DNA from: an uncultured Pelagimonas sp.
GTDB taxonomy: Bacteria > Pseudomonadota > Alphaproteobacteria > Rhodobacterales > Rhodobacteraceae
Length of the DNA stretch: 64,000 bases
NCBI GenBank assembly: GCA_947497905.1
Contig: CANMIH010000002.1
Coordinates: 434,001 to 498,000 of the forward strand
Direction of reading: 5' to 3'
A program made the position numbers and the translations under genes. The notes below the pieces were generated by a model. It searched no databases. It saw only the letters and a program-made list of their open reading frames with translations, and had not been told where the DNA came from. Below, in pieces: positions 44,001 to 53,777 of the stretch; position 1 is the stretch's first letter; each line of letters starts with the position of its first letter.

Positions 44001-44908
44001 CAGGCATTTCCGTCGCGGAAATCCAGACCCATTTCGGAATAGCGTTCCGCTTCTTCAAGCCAGTTGGTCCGCACCTTCACCTGCAAAAACAGGTGGATCT
44101 TGCGACCCAGGAATTCTTCCAGCTCGGCGCGCGCGGATTGGCTGATGGCTTTGATGGTTTCACCTTTTTTGCCCAGAATGATCCCCTTGTGGCCGTCGCG
44201 GGCGACATAGATCATCTGGTCAACACGGGCGGACCCATCTTTGCGCTCTTCCCATTGCTCGGTCTCAACAGTCAACTGATAAGGCAGTTCCTGATGCAGA
44301 CGCAGGGTGAGCTTTTCGCGGGTGATCTCGGCGGCAATCATGCGCAGCGGCAGATCGGCAATCTGATCCTCGGGATAGAGCCACTCGCCTTCCGGCAGTT
44401 CCCCCGCCAGCCAGACGCGCAGGTCATCAACCCCATGGCCCTTTTCGGCGGAGATCATGAAGGTGTTGGCAAAGCTATAGCTCTCGTTGAGCTCCTGGCT
44501 CAGCGCCAGAAGATCTTCGGCCTTCACGCGGTCGATCTTGTTGATTGCAAGTGCCACGCGGCGGCCTTTGGGCAGCTCTTCGAGACCTTCCAGAATGCTT
44601 TTAACCCCGGCGGTGATGCCGCGATGCGCCTCGATCAACAGAACAATGATGTCCGCATCCGCAGCGCCGCCCCAGGCTGCCGCAACCATCGCCCGGTCCA
44701 GACGACGGCGGGGTTGGAACAATCCGGGGGTGTCCACAAAGACCAGCTGGCTGTCGCCCTCGATCGCCACACCACGAATACGGGCGCGTGTGGTTTGCAC
44801 CTTGTGGGTCACAATCGACACCTTGGCGCCAACCATGCGGTTGGTGAGGGTGGATTTGCCCGCGTTGGGCTCTCCGATCAAAGCGACGAATCCGGCGCGT
44901 GTGGTCAT
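44000..44908 (-). CDS. era: GTPase Era
   Basis: Ribosome-assembly GTPase of 302 residues that binds the 3' end of 16S rRNA. The G domain has G1 GEPNAGKST (about residues 11-19), G3 DTPGLF and G4 NKID, and the C-terminal KH domain has GHKGIILGKKGETIKAI. The start at 44908 (MTTRAGFVALIGE) excludes an unsupported extension. The usual partner rnc lies 3.7 kb away, separated by three unrelated genes. Confidence 0.96.
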   Translation of the reverse strand: MTTRAGFVALIGEPNAGKSTLTNRMVGAKVSIVTHKVQTTRARIRGVAIEGDSQLVFVDTPGLFQPRRRLDRAMVAAAWGGAADADIIVLLIEAHRGITAGVKSILEGLEELPKGRRVALAINKIDRVKAEDLLALSQELNESYSFANTFMISAEKGHGVDDLRVWLAGELPEGEWLYPEDQIADLPLRMIAAEITREKLTLRLHQELPYQLTVETEQWEERKDGSARVDQMIYVARDGHKGIILGKKGETIKAISQSARAELEEFLGRKIHLFLQVKVRTNWLEEAERYSEMGLDFRDGNA

Positions 44909-45083
44909 ATGATTTGGTCCTGCTTGCAGATCAGCCCCACTAGCGCGTTTTCGCCGCAGGGGCCAGAGGTCAATTTCCGCCCTTTTTTGCTCCATATCAT
45001 GGAAAGCACCAATATTGCATGTCAATGTGCGCATAGCCGGTCCAGCCTTTCTGCCCGACCGAAATTTCAGACAGAGGTGAGAG

Positions 45084-46490
45084 ATGAAACGACGTGCGTT
45101 TCTGTGTGGATCTGGAGCCGCGATGGCCGCTGGCGCTGGAGGCTTGGGTGTGGGCCTGGCCTGGCCTCAGCTGGGGCAGGCGGCGGCACTGTCCCATGAT
45201 CTGACGATCCAGCCCGCGCGCTATGCGCTGCGCGACGGGGTGATGACCGACGGGTTGGTGAGCCTGAGCGCCGATGCGCCACCCCCGGTAATCCGTGGTA
45301 AAAAGGGTGTGCCCCTGCGATTGAACGTGACCAATGCCATGCCGGATTACACGGCCATGCATTGGCATGGGCTGCGTATCCCAAACGGTATGGACGGCGT
45401 GCCCTATCTGACCCAGTTTCCCATCGCCGAAGGGGAGACCTTTGCCTATGAGTTCACACCGCCGGACGCGGGCACCTATTGGTATCACCCTCATTGCATG
45501 ACCATGTCGCAGATGGCACATGGTCTGACCGGAGTGATGGTGATCGACGAAGAAAGTGATCCCGGTTTTGACGGGGACGAGGTGGTAAACCTGCGCGATT
45601 TCCGTCTGCAGGAGGATGGCAGTTTTCTGCCCTATTTCACCCCACGTGGCGCGGCTCGGTCTGGGACATTCGGCAATGTGCAGACCGCCAATTGGCTGCA
45701 GCAACCGGTCTATGATCATCCTGCGGGGGGGCTGGTGCGGCTGCGGGTGGTCAACACCGACACAACGCGGATTTACAAACTTGTGTTGAGCGGGGCAGAG
45801 GCCAAGATCATCGCCTGGGATGGACATCCCACGCGGGTCGATGTGCCGATGCCCACCGCAGACGATCCCATGCTCCTGGGCCCCGGTCAGCGCGCGGATC
45901 TTGCGGTGCGCATGCCTTCGGGCGAGGGGCAGCAGGTGGATCTTCTGGCGCAGCTGCCGGGGTATGTCACGAAACCCATGGCAAGCCTGCGTGCAATTGG
46001 CGCGGATTTGAACCGCTCGCTCAGCGATCTGGCACCGCTTGAGGAGAACCCGGTCAATCTGCCGAACCTCGATCAGGCCGAATTGCATGAGTTTGTCTTT
46101 GGCTGGACCCCGGAAGGGGATGCGCCCAATGACGGGCTGTGTGGCACGTTGGGCTATAGCTTCTGGTCGATCAACCGCACCCCCTGGGCCGGAGATGCGG
46201 CGGAAAATGTGGGGCCTTTGGCGACCTTGGAACGTGGCAAAAGCTATGTGCTGCGGCTGCGCAATGAATCCCCCAACCTGCATCCGATCCATCTGCACGG
46301 GCTGGTTTTTGTGCCACTTAAGTCAAACCAACGCGATCTGCCGCCGCTTCTGACTGACACCATGTTGTTGCTGAAGGATGAGGTGATCGACATTGCTCTG
46401 GTGGCCGACAACCCCGGTGACTGGGCGTTCCATTGCCATGTGATTGAGCACCAGAAAACCGGTCTGGCCGGGTACATCCGAGTGACATAA
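45084..46490 (+). CDS. Tat-exported multicopper oxidase (laccase/CueO-like)
   Basis: A 468-residue periplasmic three-domain multicopper oxidase. It has a Tat signal (MKRRAFLCGSG, then a hydrophobic stretch to about residue 34). Copper ligands are visible: HWHG near 93, YWYHPH near 132, HPIHLHG near 395 and HCHVIEHQKTGL near 450. The methionine-rich insert that marks CueO is absent. Relatives oxidise phenols, metals or cuprous ion. It is divergent from era, in the segment that splits the era/rnc cluster. The substrate is unknown. Confidence 0.9.
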   Translation: MKRRAFLCGSGAAMAAGAGGLGVGLAWPQLGQAAALSHDLTIQPARYALRDGVMTDGLVSLSADAPPPVIRGKKGVPLRLNVTNAMPDYTAMHWHGLRIPNGMDGVPYLTQFPIAEGETFAYEFTPPDAGTYWYHPHCMTMSQMAHGLTGVMVIDEESDPGFDGDEVVNLRDFRLQEDGSFLPYFTPRGAARSGTFGNVQTANWLQQPVYDHPAGGLVRLRVVNTDTTRIYKLVLSGAEAKIIAWDGHPTRVDVPMPTADDPMLLGPGQRADLAVRMPSGEGQQVDLLAQLPGYVTKPMASLRAIGADLNRSLSDLAPLEENPVNLPNLDQAELHEFVFGWTPEGDAPNDGLCGTLGYSFWSINRTPWAGDAAENVGPLATLERGKSYVLRLRNESPNLHPIHLHGLVFVPLKSNQRDLPPLLTDTMLLLKDEVIDIALVADNPGDWAFHCHVIEHQKTGLAGYIRVT

Positions 46491-46537
46491 GCGAAAAGGG
46501 GGGCGCCGAGCCGCGCGGCGGTTCGGCGTTCCCGATC

Positions 46538-47155
46538 TCAGGCCATGTCCGGCCGTTTGGTCAGCAACAAAAGCCCACCAAAGACAATCATGCCAAACCC
46601 CGAAGCACGCTGGAAATAATGCAGTTTGTGTGAGGCCGCGCGAGCCGCGAAATGGCCCACAGAGGCATAGACCGCAATCGCCCCCACTTCGAGCAGCAGG
46701 AATATCGCGCCCAGTGTCAGATAGCTCTGGGCATAGGCATCCACATCCACAAACTGTGGAAAGAAGGCGGCAAAGATCAAGATCGCTTTGGGATTGCCCA
46801 TGGCCACCAGCCCCTCACGCCGAAAGGCATCTTTGAACCGCACTGGCTCAGAGGAGACATCGGCAGAGCTGGCAGCCCCTGAGTGACGTAGCAGTTTGAT
46901 CCCCAGCCAGATCAGATAGGCGGCCCCGCCCAGTTTGATCGCCGTGAAGACAAGGGCGGAGGTCGACAGAACCACGCCAAGCCCAAGGGCCGAAATCGCA
47001 ATCATCGGCGCAAAGGCCATAATCCGCGAACTTGCCGCCAGCACGGCAAAGCCCACGCCCCTTTGTGCTCCATTTGTCAGAGCCATCAGGTTGTTTGGCC
47101 CAAACGCGAGGTTGAGCGCGAAACAGGCAGGGATAAACAGCAAGAGATCGGTCAT
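46538..47155 (-). CDS. LysE/RhtB family exporter
   Basis: A 205-residue inner-membrane exporter with about six hydrophobic helices. It starts MTDLLLFIPACFALNLAFGP; LysE-family pieces are FGPNNLMALTNGAQRGVGFA near residue 19 and the later GNPKAILIFAAFFPQFVD near residue 120. The substrate is likely an amino acid or derivative, but cannot be specified. It lies between the multicopper oxidase and amine oxidase genes, antisense to both. Confidence 0.87.
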   Translation of the reverse strand: MTDLLLFIPACFALNLAFGPNNLMALTNGAQRGVGFAVLAASSRIMAFAPMIAISALGLGVVLSTSALVFTAIKLGGAAYLIWLGIKLLRHSGAASSADVSSEPVRFKDAFRREGLVAMGNPKAILIFAAFFPQFVDVDAYAQSYLTLGAIFLLLEVGAIAVYASVGHFAARAASHKLHYFQRASGFGMIVFGGLLLLTKRPDMA

Positions 47156-47259
47156 GGCGCGCCTCGTCTTTGATCAGCGGGACAGTCGTAGCCGTGATTC
47201 TGGCCTGCAATCAATCATTGTTTCGTGGTAGCGTGACGGAATTATTCGGGAGACAGAGT

Positions 47260-48588
47260 TTGAGTATTTCACGACGCAGCGCATTGAAACTGGCCCTGAG
47301 TGCCAGCCTGATCGGTATGGGGCGGGCCTCGCAGGCGCTTGAAGGCAAGACCGTGGTTGTGGTCGGGGCGGGTTTGGCGGGCCTTGCGGCGGCGCAAGAG
47401 CTGCAGACCGCCGGGGCGCGTGTGATTGTACTTGAGGCCGGGGACTATGTCGGAGGACGGGTGAAAACCGATCTGACACTGGGCGCACCCTTTGAATATG
47501 GGGCGGGCTGGATTCACGGTCCAAGTGCGGACAACCCGATTCAGCAACTGGCCCAACAGGTTGGCGCTCCAACGGTTGTGACAGATGACGACAGCATCGA
47601 TCTTTTCACGTTTGACGGTGAGGACCTGACCGAAGCCGATTGGGCGCGGTTTGACGACATCTATGATCGTCTTGATACCCTGATGGCGCGCAGCTATCGC
47701 ATGCGGGGGATGAGCCTGGCTGAGGCGGCGCTTGAGCTCGACCCCGAGCTTTTGGGCGACCCCATCGGGCGCTGGATGCTCTCGGCCTACGCTGAGTTCG
47801 ATTTTGGCACGGCCATCGAAGATATCTCGGCGGATCTGGCCTTTGAGGATGAGGCTTTCGACGGGGCGGATGTGGTCTTTACCACCGGGTATGATCGGAT
47901 CCTTGAACCTCTGCTCAAGGGGCTGGATATTCGCCTCGACACGCCGGTGTCAAAGATCGCCTACTCAGATGATGGGGTGACGGTGGCCGGGATCAAAGCC
48001 GATTATGCCGTCTGTACGGTGCCTTTGGGCGTGTTGAAGACGAAAACCATTGAGTTTGACCCGGCTTTACCCGCGTCGCTGCAAACCGCGATTGATACTC
48101 TGGGCTTTGGCACGGTTACCAAGCTGGCATTGAAATTTGACAGGGCTTTCTGGGACACGGACACGCAGTATTTTGGCATGATGACCGAACCAAAGGGGCG
48201 GTGGAATTATTGGCTGAACTACCGCACCTTCAGCAGCGAGAACATTCTGCTGGGGCTCAGCTTCGGGCGTTATGCGCCTGTGGCGGATCGTATGACGCAG
48301 GACGAAATGGTGGCCGATGCCCTGCCCGTGCTGCGCTCGGTCTGGGGGGACGATGTGGGCAAACCCACTGCGGTACTCTCGACACATTGGTCGCAGGATC
48401 CACTGTTTCGCGGGGCTTATAGCTATCCTCAGGTGGGCGGCTCGGTCGAAGATTACGAGATCTTTCAGACCCCGGTGCAGGATCGCGTGTTTTTTGCCGG
48501 AGAGCACACAATCTTTGAATACCACAGCACCACCCATGGCGCGCTCATGAGCGGCCAGCGGGCGGCACGGGGTATTCTAGATCTGTAA
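47260..48588 (+). CDS. Flavin amine oxidase family protein (exported)
   Basis: A 442-residue FAD-dependent amine oxidase. The start is taken as the TTG at 47260, behind GGGAGA, giving an N-terminus ISRRSALKLALSASLIGMG that resembles a Tat signal. The Rossmann motif VVVVGAGLAGLAAAQEL is near residue 30, GGRVKTD and the EYGAGWIHGPSADNP stretch follow, and the C-terminal FAD contact is FFAGEHT near 412. It may oxidise polyamines or aromatic amines. It ends convergently 10 bases from rnc. Confidence 0.87.
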   Translation: MSISRRSALKLALSASLIGMGRASQALEGKTVVVVGAGLAGLAAAQELQTAGARVIVLEAGDYVGGRVKTDLTLGAPFEYGAGWIHGPSADNPIQQLAQQVGAPTVVTDDDSIDLFTFDGEDLTEADWARFDDIYDRLDTLMARSYRMRGMSLAEAALELDPELLGDPIGRWMLSAYAEFDFGTAIEDISADLAFEDEAFDGADVVFTTGYDRILEPLLKGLDIRLDTPVSKIAYSDDGVTVAGIKADYAVCTVPLGVLKTKTIEFDPALPASLQTAIDTLGFGTVTKLALKFDRAFWDTDTQYFGMMTEPKGRWNYWLNYRTFSSENILLGLSFGRYAPVADRMTQDEMVADALPVLRSVWGDDVGKPTAVLSTHWSQDPLFRGAYSYPQVGGSVEDYEIFQTPVQDRVFFAGEHTIFEYHSTTHGALMSGQRAARGILDL

Positions 48589-48598
48589 AGTAAGGGGA

Positions 48599-49279
48599 TC
48601 AGCCGTTGAGCTGATCCAGCAACGCCCTGGCGGCGGCCTGTTCGGCCTGACGCTTTGAACCGGCTGTGGCCTCGGCACTTGCGCCGTTGTCCAGCTGGGC
48701 CTCAATGGTGAAGACCGGAGCATGATCGGGGCCCGAGCGCGACTTCTGTTCGTAGCGGGGTGGTTTGAGACCTCGCGCTTGCGCCCATTCCTGTAGAGAG
48801 GTTTTGGCGTCTTTGGCGTCATCTTCCACGCTGGACACCCGCGTGCCCCAGAGGCGCAGGATCAGCGCCTGAGCCGCGTCAAACCCGCCATCCAGATAAA
48901 CGGCGGCAAGCACGGCTTCCATGGCATCGCCCAGCAAGGCAAGCTTGCGGCGGCCGCCAGACAGCTGCTCGGACCGGCCCAGTTTCAGCGCGGCGCCGAG
49001 ATCAATCTGGCGGGCGACGTCGGCGCAGGTCTCTTTACGCACCAGCGCGTTGAAACGGGGGGCCAACACACCTTCGGTGGCGCTGGTGTCTTCTTCCAAA
49101 AGCGCCTGCGCCATGACAAGCCCCAGCACCCGGTCCCCCAAAAACTCCAACCGCTGGTTGTCCGAGCGGCTGGGGGAGGACATGGACGAGTGGGTGATGG
49201 CCTGCCGCAGCAGATCGGGCTTGGAAAAAGTATACCCAAGCCGGTCCTGCAGTGCGATCAGTTCAGCGGATTGCTTCAT
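48599..49279 (-). CDS. rnc: Ribonuclease III
   Basis: Double-stranded-RNA endonuclease of 226 residues that processes rRNA and mRNA. The catalytic signature [12 protein letters not shown] (about residues 42-53) and [19 protein letters not shown] with the second acidic cluster are intact; a C-terminal double-stranded-RNA-binding domain ends [17 protein letters not shown]. It overlaps lepB by 4 bases (ATGA). Downstream, era would normally follow; here the amine oxidase gene converges instead. Confidence 0.95.
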   Translation of the reverse strand: MKQSAELIALQDRLGYTFSKPDLLRQAITHSSMSSPSRSDNQRLEFLGDRVLGLVMAQALLEEDTSATEGVLAPRFNALVRKETCADVARQIDLGAALKLGRSEQLSGGRRKLALLGDAMEAVLAAVYLDGGFDAAQALILRLWGTRVSSVEDDAKDAKTSLQEWAQARGLKPPRYEQKSRSGPDHAPVFTIEAQLDNGASAEATAGSKRQAEQAAARALLDQLNG

Positions 49280-50109
49280 TCGACGGCCTTAAAGAAACGA
49301 TCTCCACGCCATGTCCAGAAGAACAGCATAGAACGACCTGCAGAAGAGAACATGATGCGATCGGCCCGGCCAATCAGGTTTTCATAAGGAACAAAGCCCA
49401 CACCATTCACAATATTCGGCACGCGGCTGTCCGAGGAATTGTCGCGGTTGTCGCCCATAAAGAAGTAATGCCCTTCTGGAACAACATAGGCCGAGGTGTT
49501 GTCCGACGGTTGGTTCCCAATGTTGAGAATTTTGTGTGAGCTGCCACCGGGCAGGGTTTCGGTGAACCGCTGTTTGGTGCAGGTGCCACCTTCGCCCACT
49601 GGGCCTTCGGAACACCGGGGCGACAGACGCTGTGGACCCTGCGGTCCGGCAAGCTCAACAAAATCGCCTGCGGGCTCAAGTTTGACCGGAGTGTCGTTGA
49701 TGTGCAGCACGCCGTTTTTCATCTGGATACGCTCACCGGGCAGACCGATCAGACGCTTGATGAAATCGCGTCCCGAAACCGGGTGGCGGAAGACCACAAC
49801 ATCGCCACGCTTGGGCTCAGACCCGAACAGGCGTTTGTTGTCGCCATCGGCCCAGCCACAGAGATCTTTGGCATCGATGTTGAGACCCACACTTGGTACG
49901 ATCACCGAGGGGCAGGAGGCATAGGAGTAGCCATAGGCCATTTTGTTGACGAAGAGGAAATCGCCGATCAACAGCGTGTCCTTCATCGACCCGGAGGGAA
50001 TCCAGAAGGGCTGGAAGAACAGGGTCCGGAACACACCCGCGATCAACAGGGCGTAGACCACCGTTTTGACGGTTTCCAGAAAACCGCCCTTCTTTTCTTC
50101 TTTCGCCAT
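49276..50109 (-). CDS. lepB: Signal peptidase I
   Basis: Inner-membrane serine protease removing signal peptides, 277 residues. It has one N-terminal transmembrane helix (about 13-33), the catalytic serine S41 in [14 protein letters not shown] and the general-base K118 in [15 protein letters not shown], plus the family box [14 protein letters not shown]. The periplasmic domain is somewhat larger than E. coli's minimal core and has extra cysteines. The start at 50109 (MAKEEKKGG) is preferred to an ATG 21 bases upstream. It lies between acpS and rnc. Confidence 0.95.
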   Translation of the reverse strand: MAKEEKKGGFLETVKTVVYALLIAGVFRTLFFQPFWIPSGSMKDTLLIGDFLFVNKMAYGYSYASCPSVIVPSVGLNIDAKDLCGWADGDNKRLFGSEPKRGDVVVFRHPVSGRDFIKRLIGLPGERIQMKNGVLHINDTPVKLEPAGDFVELAGPQGPQRLSPRCSEGPVGEGGTCTKQRFTETLPGGSSHKILNIGNQPSDNTSAYVVPEGHYFFMGDNRDNSSDSRVPNIVNGVGFVPYENLIGRADRIMFSSAGRSMLFFWTWRGDRFFKAVE

Positions 50110-50166
50110 TGGTCTAGCCTTTTGCCTCAATGTTCTAAGGCTACATGAGCGCCTCAGGCGGTCGTG

Positions 50167-50583
50167 TCAACCCGCGGTACGGGATGTGAGGGGGCGTGCC
50201 TCGATAACCACAAAGGCCTGAGCCCAGGGGTGATCATCGGTAAGCGTGACATGGATGATGGCTTCATGGCCCGGCGGGGTCATCTCATCCAACCGCTCTT
50301 TCGCCCAGCCGGTGACTTGCATTACCGGCTGGCCGGTTTTGAGGTTGCTGACCGACATGTCTTTCCACGAGATGCCCATAGCCAACCCAGTGCCAAGCGC
50401 TTTGGAACAGGCCTCTTTTGCGGCCCAGCGTTTGGCATAGGTCCCCGCCACATCTTTGCGCCGCGCCGCTTTACGCTGTTCTTCGTCGGTGAAGACGCGG
50501 TTGCGAAAACGGTCGCCAAAGCGATCCAGTGTGCCCTGGATGCGTTCGATATTGGCCAGATCGGTGCCGATGCCTAGGATCAT
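50167..50583 (-). CDS. acpS: Holo-[acyl-carrier-protein] synthase
   Basis: Transfers phosphopantetheine from CoA to acyl carrier protein. Its 138 residues are typical. Metal and CoA residues are seen in [15 protein letters not shown] (D8) and [15 protein letters not shown] (about residues 51-65, with the conserved glutamate). It leads the acpS-lepB-rnc part of the cluster. Confidence 0.95.
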   Translation of the reverse strand: MILGIGTDLANIERIQGTLDRFGDRFRNRVFTDEEQRKAARRKDVAGTYAKRWAAKEACSKALGTGLAMGISWKDMSVSNLKTGQPVMQVTGWAKERLDEMTPPGHEAIIHVTLTDDHPWAQAFVVIEARPLTSRTAG

Positions 50584-50634
50584 GAGATACCCCCGTTTCC
50601 CATTGGCCTAGCCCCGCCACAGCGGGGGCGCAAG

Positions 50635-51081
50635 TCAGTTCACGTGACCGGTGATCTCGCCCGTGGCCTGATTGAGCCGAAACCACAGAGTGCCGGGTCC
50701 ATAGCTGTCGTTCTCTGAGTTCCACACCTGAATGGGGACCGTGAAATCAAGCCCGGTGGCAGGATCATAGCTTGCGCTGAGCTGATCGAAATTCATGCCA
50801 GCAAAGCCCATGCCGTTGATCCCAAGTGTGCGACACTGACGCGATCCCAATTCATCGTAGGGTGGCGAGAGGACCAACATGCGCACGGCCCCTGCTGCCG
50901 GTTCAATGGTGTCCAGCATCGCCAGCCGGGTTTTTCCGTTTGAGAAAGTGCGAGTGTAGTCCTCCCACGGCTCTCCCAAATTGCGCGCACTGGATTCCCA
51001 GTCGCAAAACGACACGTCGATCGGTTGGGACAGGGCTGGCAGCGCTGCAAGACACAGTGTTGCGGTAAGCAAAGCACGCAT
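50635..51081 (-). CDS. Secreted protein of unknown function
   Basis: A 148-residue exported protein with a signal peptide (MRALLTATLCLAALPALSQ). The mature part, SFCDWESSARNLGEPWEDYT and later NDSYGPGTLWFRLNQATGE, has two cysteines and reads as a beta-rich domain. No family is recognised. The start at 51081 follows GGAGA. It is 51 bases upstream of acpS on the same strand. Confidence 0.72.
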   Translation of the reverse strand: MRALLTATLCLAALPALSQPIDVSFCDWESSARNLGEPWEDYTRTFSNGKTRLAMLDTIEPAAGAVRMLVLSPPYDELGSRQCRTLGINGMGFAGMNFDQLSASYDPATGLDFTVPIQVWNSENDSYGPGTLWFRLNQATGEITGHVN

Positions 51082-51225
51082 GAAAAATCTCCACATCAAA
51101 TTCTGAAACCAGCCTAACAGGGATCGGCGGATTTTCGATGGTGGAATTCCCGACGCCGGGATCTCGCTTGTTCGTCCCTCAACTTGCAGTAGCATAGGGA
51201 CAGACCGCTACGATGAGGGGCCGAG

Positions 51226-51684
51226 ATGGTTGAGAGTAAAGAATTTGAGTTTCAGCGTAGCCTGGCCGGACGGTGCAACAATGCCGCCTGGGATCTGATT
51301 GAACGCGCGCGTAGCACCAAGGAAGATGTTGAAATGCTTGGGCTGGCACATACGGCGGCCTATCACTGGAACCAGATCGGCAGTGAAATACAAAAGCGCC
51401 GCGCCAAGATCCTTGTGGCGCTGGCGCATGGGGTGCTGGGCCACGGGGTTGAGGCGCGGGTTCTGGCCGGAGAGCTGGTTGAAGATCGCGATGGCCGCAA
51501 TGACATCCCAGACTGGGAAGAGGCGCAGATCGAGATTGTCATGGCCTTTGCCACCCACGCCATGAGCGATTTTGCCGGGTTTGTGCAGGCGCGCCACGCC
51601 GCAGAAAAACGGGTGGCGGCGATTATGGATGACACCGAACGCGAGATTGTGGCGCGGCTGCTGCGTCGATTGCCTGCGGGTTAA
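51226..51684 (+). CDS. Hypothetical helical cytoplasmic protein
   Basis: A 152-residue protein beginning MVESKEFEFQRSLAGRCNN. It is predicted mostly helical, with several aromatic-alanine runs (LGLAHTAAYHWNQIGSEIQK; EARVLAGELVEDRDGRNDI; VMAFATHAMSDFAGFVQARH). There is no signal peptide or membrane segment. TPR-like packing is possible but not demonstrable. No family is recognised. It overlaps the convergent 2OG oxygenase stop by 4 bases. Confidence 0.68.
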   Translation: MVESKEFEFQRSLAGRCNNAAWDLIERARSTKEDVEMLGLAHTAAYHWNQIGSEIQKRRAKILVALAHGVLGHGVEARVLAGELVEDRDGRNDIPDWEEAQIEIVMAFATHAMSDFAGFVQARHAAEKRVAAIMDDTEREIVARLLRRLPAG

Positions 51685-52514
51685 AACCCAAGCCGCTGCA
51701 ACCGACCAATCACCTTGCGAAACACCACCGGTGGCAGGATGTCCTGCAACCGCTCGGTGCGGCGGGTCTGACGATCCACCTGATCCACCGTGCCGGGGCG
51801 CGGTTTGAACAGCGTGGTATGCGCCTTGCGCGTGTGATCCCAGGTGGCGGTGTAATAATACAGCGCCAGCGACATGCGCGGCTCACCCTCGGGGTGGTTC
51901 ACGGTTTCGGGGTTGCCATGCCAGGTGTCGGACCTGGTGTTAAAGCAACACATGCGGTTGAATTCGGGAACAAAGCTCGCGACCTGTTCGGTCATATCGG
52001 TGTTCCAGATCTCAAACGACCCGCCGTATTCTTTTTTCCAGTCCTTGTTGAGGTAGATCAGGATGTTCAACCGGCGCTCAAGGTTGAGCTTGGCATTGTG
52101 GTTGAAATCGGCGTGGATATCGAGATGCCCGCCATTGGCCACAACATGCACACCACCCCCGGCGAAATAGGGATCAGGGATCAGCCCGTTGATGCCGGTC
52201 ATTTCTTCGAGAAAGCGGATGAAGGGGCGCGAGTTCAGCACATAAAACAGATTGCGGGTATAGGGCGGCAGGCGCTCGGGGCTATAGCTGGTTTTCAGCT
52301 TTTCCTGAGGGCGGTTGAACATGTCTTCCGCCTCGGGCAGGTCGCGCAATTCCTGTAAAACGCGATCCAGCACCGCCTCAGGCAGGAAATTGTCAAATCC
52401 GCCGTAGGGGTAGGGCGATTTTGACCGATAACTTTCCGCCACCGCGGCCCCTGCCGCCGCGGCTTCACTGGAGGAAATTTCCAGTGTTTCGGGATCCATT
52501 TGAATAATCGACAT
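51681..52514 (-). CDS. 2-oxoglutarate/Fe(II)-dependent oxygenase
   Basis: A 277-residue oxygenase of the prolyl-4-hydroxylase-like superfamily, with a jelly-roll core. The iron ligands are H134 and D136 in GGHLDIHADFNHN and H199 in SDTWHGNPE; the 2OG-binding arginine is probably in EGEPRMSLALYYYT. Relatives hydroxylate proteins or small molecules, and some act in polysaccharide loci. There is no signal peptide. The start at 52514 (MSIIQMDPE) is chosen over an upstream extension without family similarity. Confidence 0.86.
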   Translation of the reverse strand: MSIIQMDPETLEISSSEAAAAGAAVAESYRSKSPYPYGGFDNFLPEAVLDRVLQELRDLPEAEDMFNRPQEKLKTSYSPERLPPYTRNLFYVLNSRPFIRFLEEMTGINGLIPDPYFAGGGVHVVANGGHLDIHADFNHNAKLNLERRLNILIYLNKDWKKEYGGSFEIWNTDMTEQVASFVPEFNRMCCFNTRSDTWHGNPETVNHPEGEPRMSLALYYYTATWDHTRKAHTTLFKPRPGTVDQVDRQTRRTERLQDILPPVVFRKVIGRLQRLGF

Positions 52515-52618
52515 GACCTGCACCTTTTCAAAACTTAACCCCACCCTAACGCCGGATTCGGGCGAAGGCGTGACCATTTCGGTGTCAGAGCGTGTCAAAA
52601 GGCCAGTTCAATGGGGTT

Positions 52619-53242
52619 TCAGAGCCGCGCGGTGAGGATTTTGAAGCTGGCGACACCAAAGAATCCGGCAAACAGCAGGTCAAACCACCGCGACAATCCG
52701 CGATACAGGCGCACCGCCTGCGGGGATGAAAAGAGCACCGCATAGCCGAGAAAAACGCAGATCGAGGCAGAGAACAGCAGCCCGAAATAGCCAAACAACG
52801 TAGCGACTGAGGCCTCTGCCGGGGCGGCAATGGCATAGATCGATCCCCAGCCGATAATCGCTTTGGGGTTGGTCAGATGCACCAGTGCGCCTTTGGTGAA
52901 CAGCCGGGAGAAACTGCCCTGATAGGGGCGGCTCAGCGCGCCGTGTTCCGACGGCTGGAGCACTCGTTTCAACGCCTTGAGTGCGAGCCACATCAAGTAA
53001 CTGGCCCCGGCATAGCGGATGATCTCAAACACCCAGGCATTGGCGAGCATCAGGGCTGAGACCCCAAGCGCCGCCGCGATGCCCCAACTGGCCGATCCCG
53101 CAAGAATGCCAAGTGCAAAGCCCAATCCGGCCCGGCGCCCCCGCGCCATGGCTGTGCTGGCGATGCCCAATGTTGCCGGACCCGGTGAAGCGCCGGCCAG
53201 GGTCCAGGCCAGCCAGATGGCGAGAAACTCAGGAGTGATCAT
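52619..53242 (-). CDS. LysE family exporter
   Basis: A 207-residue inner-membrane exporter with about six helices, beginning MITPEFLAIWLAWTLAGASP and GPATLGIASTAMARGRRAGL, a LysE-type N-terminus. Later pieces are HLTNPKAIIGWGSIYAIAAP (about residues 119-138). The substrate is unknown. Its start overlaps the end of the upstream small membrane protein by 14 bases, so both are in one operon. Confidence 0.87.
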   Translation of the reverse strand: MITPEFLAIWLAWTLAGASPGPATLGIASTAMARGRRAGLGFALGILAGSASWGIAAALGVSALMLANAWVFEIIRYAGASYLMWLALKALKRVLQPSEHGALSRPYQGSFSRLFTKGALVHLTNPKAIIGWGSIYAIAAPAEASVATLFGYFGLLFSASICVFLGYAVLFSSPQAVRLYRGLSRWFDLLFAGFFGVASFKILTARL

Positions 53243-53642
53243 GTGCTTGCCTTTGTGCCGAACGTGCGCCCCAGAACAGTCCAAGCCGTAGCACAAGCAG
53301 GATAAGGAAGAGTACAACACCGCCAAACACCATCAGGAAATCCGCCGGCACGGTTGCAAACATCTCTTGGACAACCGCGTGGTTGCGGAACAAAAACAAC
53401 TCTCCAACGCCCAAAGCGGTGTTGATGCCCAACATCACAAGCGCCGCATACCAGCCGCGTTTGCCGTTCAGAATAGTCCCGGTTTTGCGGTAGACTTGGG
53501 TTGCTTCAATCATCGCCGCAAGAAAGGGGATCAGAACCATCGCTGTGCCAGTCGGCGGTGCAATCACAAAATTGGCGATCAGCAACATAACAGCTTTGAG
53601 CAGAATAAGCATGCTGGTGAAACGCAGAAGATCAAATGGCAT
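53229..53642 (-). CDS. Small membrane protein, ABZJ_00895-like
   Basis: A 137-residue protein with four hydrophobic segments (about 8-30, 32-48, 65-84, 100-125). The block APPTGTAMVLIPFLAAMIEA near residue 28 and the end RLGLFWGARSAQ resemble the small uncharacterised ABZJ_00895 membrane family, which I assign from memory and tentatively. The same blocks occur twice in the larger protein encoded upstream (53778-54662). Function unknown. It overlaps the LysE gene downstream. Confidence 0.6.
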   Translation of the reverse strand: MPFDLLRFTSMLILLKAVMLLIANFVIAPPTGTAMVLIPFLAAMIEATQVYRKTGTILNGKRGWYAALVMLGINTALGVGELFLFRNHAVVQEMFATVPADFLMVFGGVVLFLILLVLRLGLFWGARSAQRQAHDHS

Positions 53643-53777
53643 TGCGGCGGACCCTTTCAAACTTTGTCGCCACCCTAGCGTGCAAATTGCCGAAGCCAAT
53701 GAGATTTTGCGATGATGAATGGGCGTTTTAGCGCGCCGGATAGGCGGCGCCCGCGCACCGTTCGTGTCACCAGAGCG

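Noticed and set aside
43955-45199. A 414-codon plus-strand frame over era
   Set aside because: Era on the minus strand has all GTPase and KH motifs; the plus frame has no recognisable domain and no ribosome site.
44997-46298. A 433-codon minus-strand frame over the multicopper oxidase gene
   Set aside because: The plus-strand gene carries all copper motifs and a Tat signal; the antisense frame is low-complexity and unsupported.
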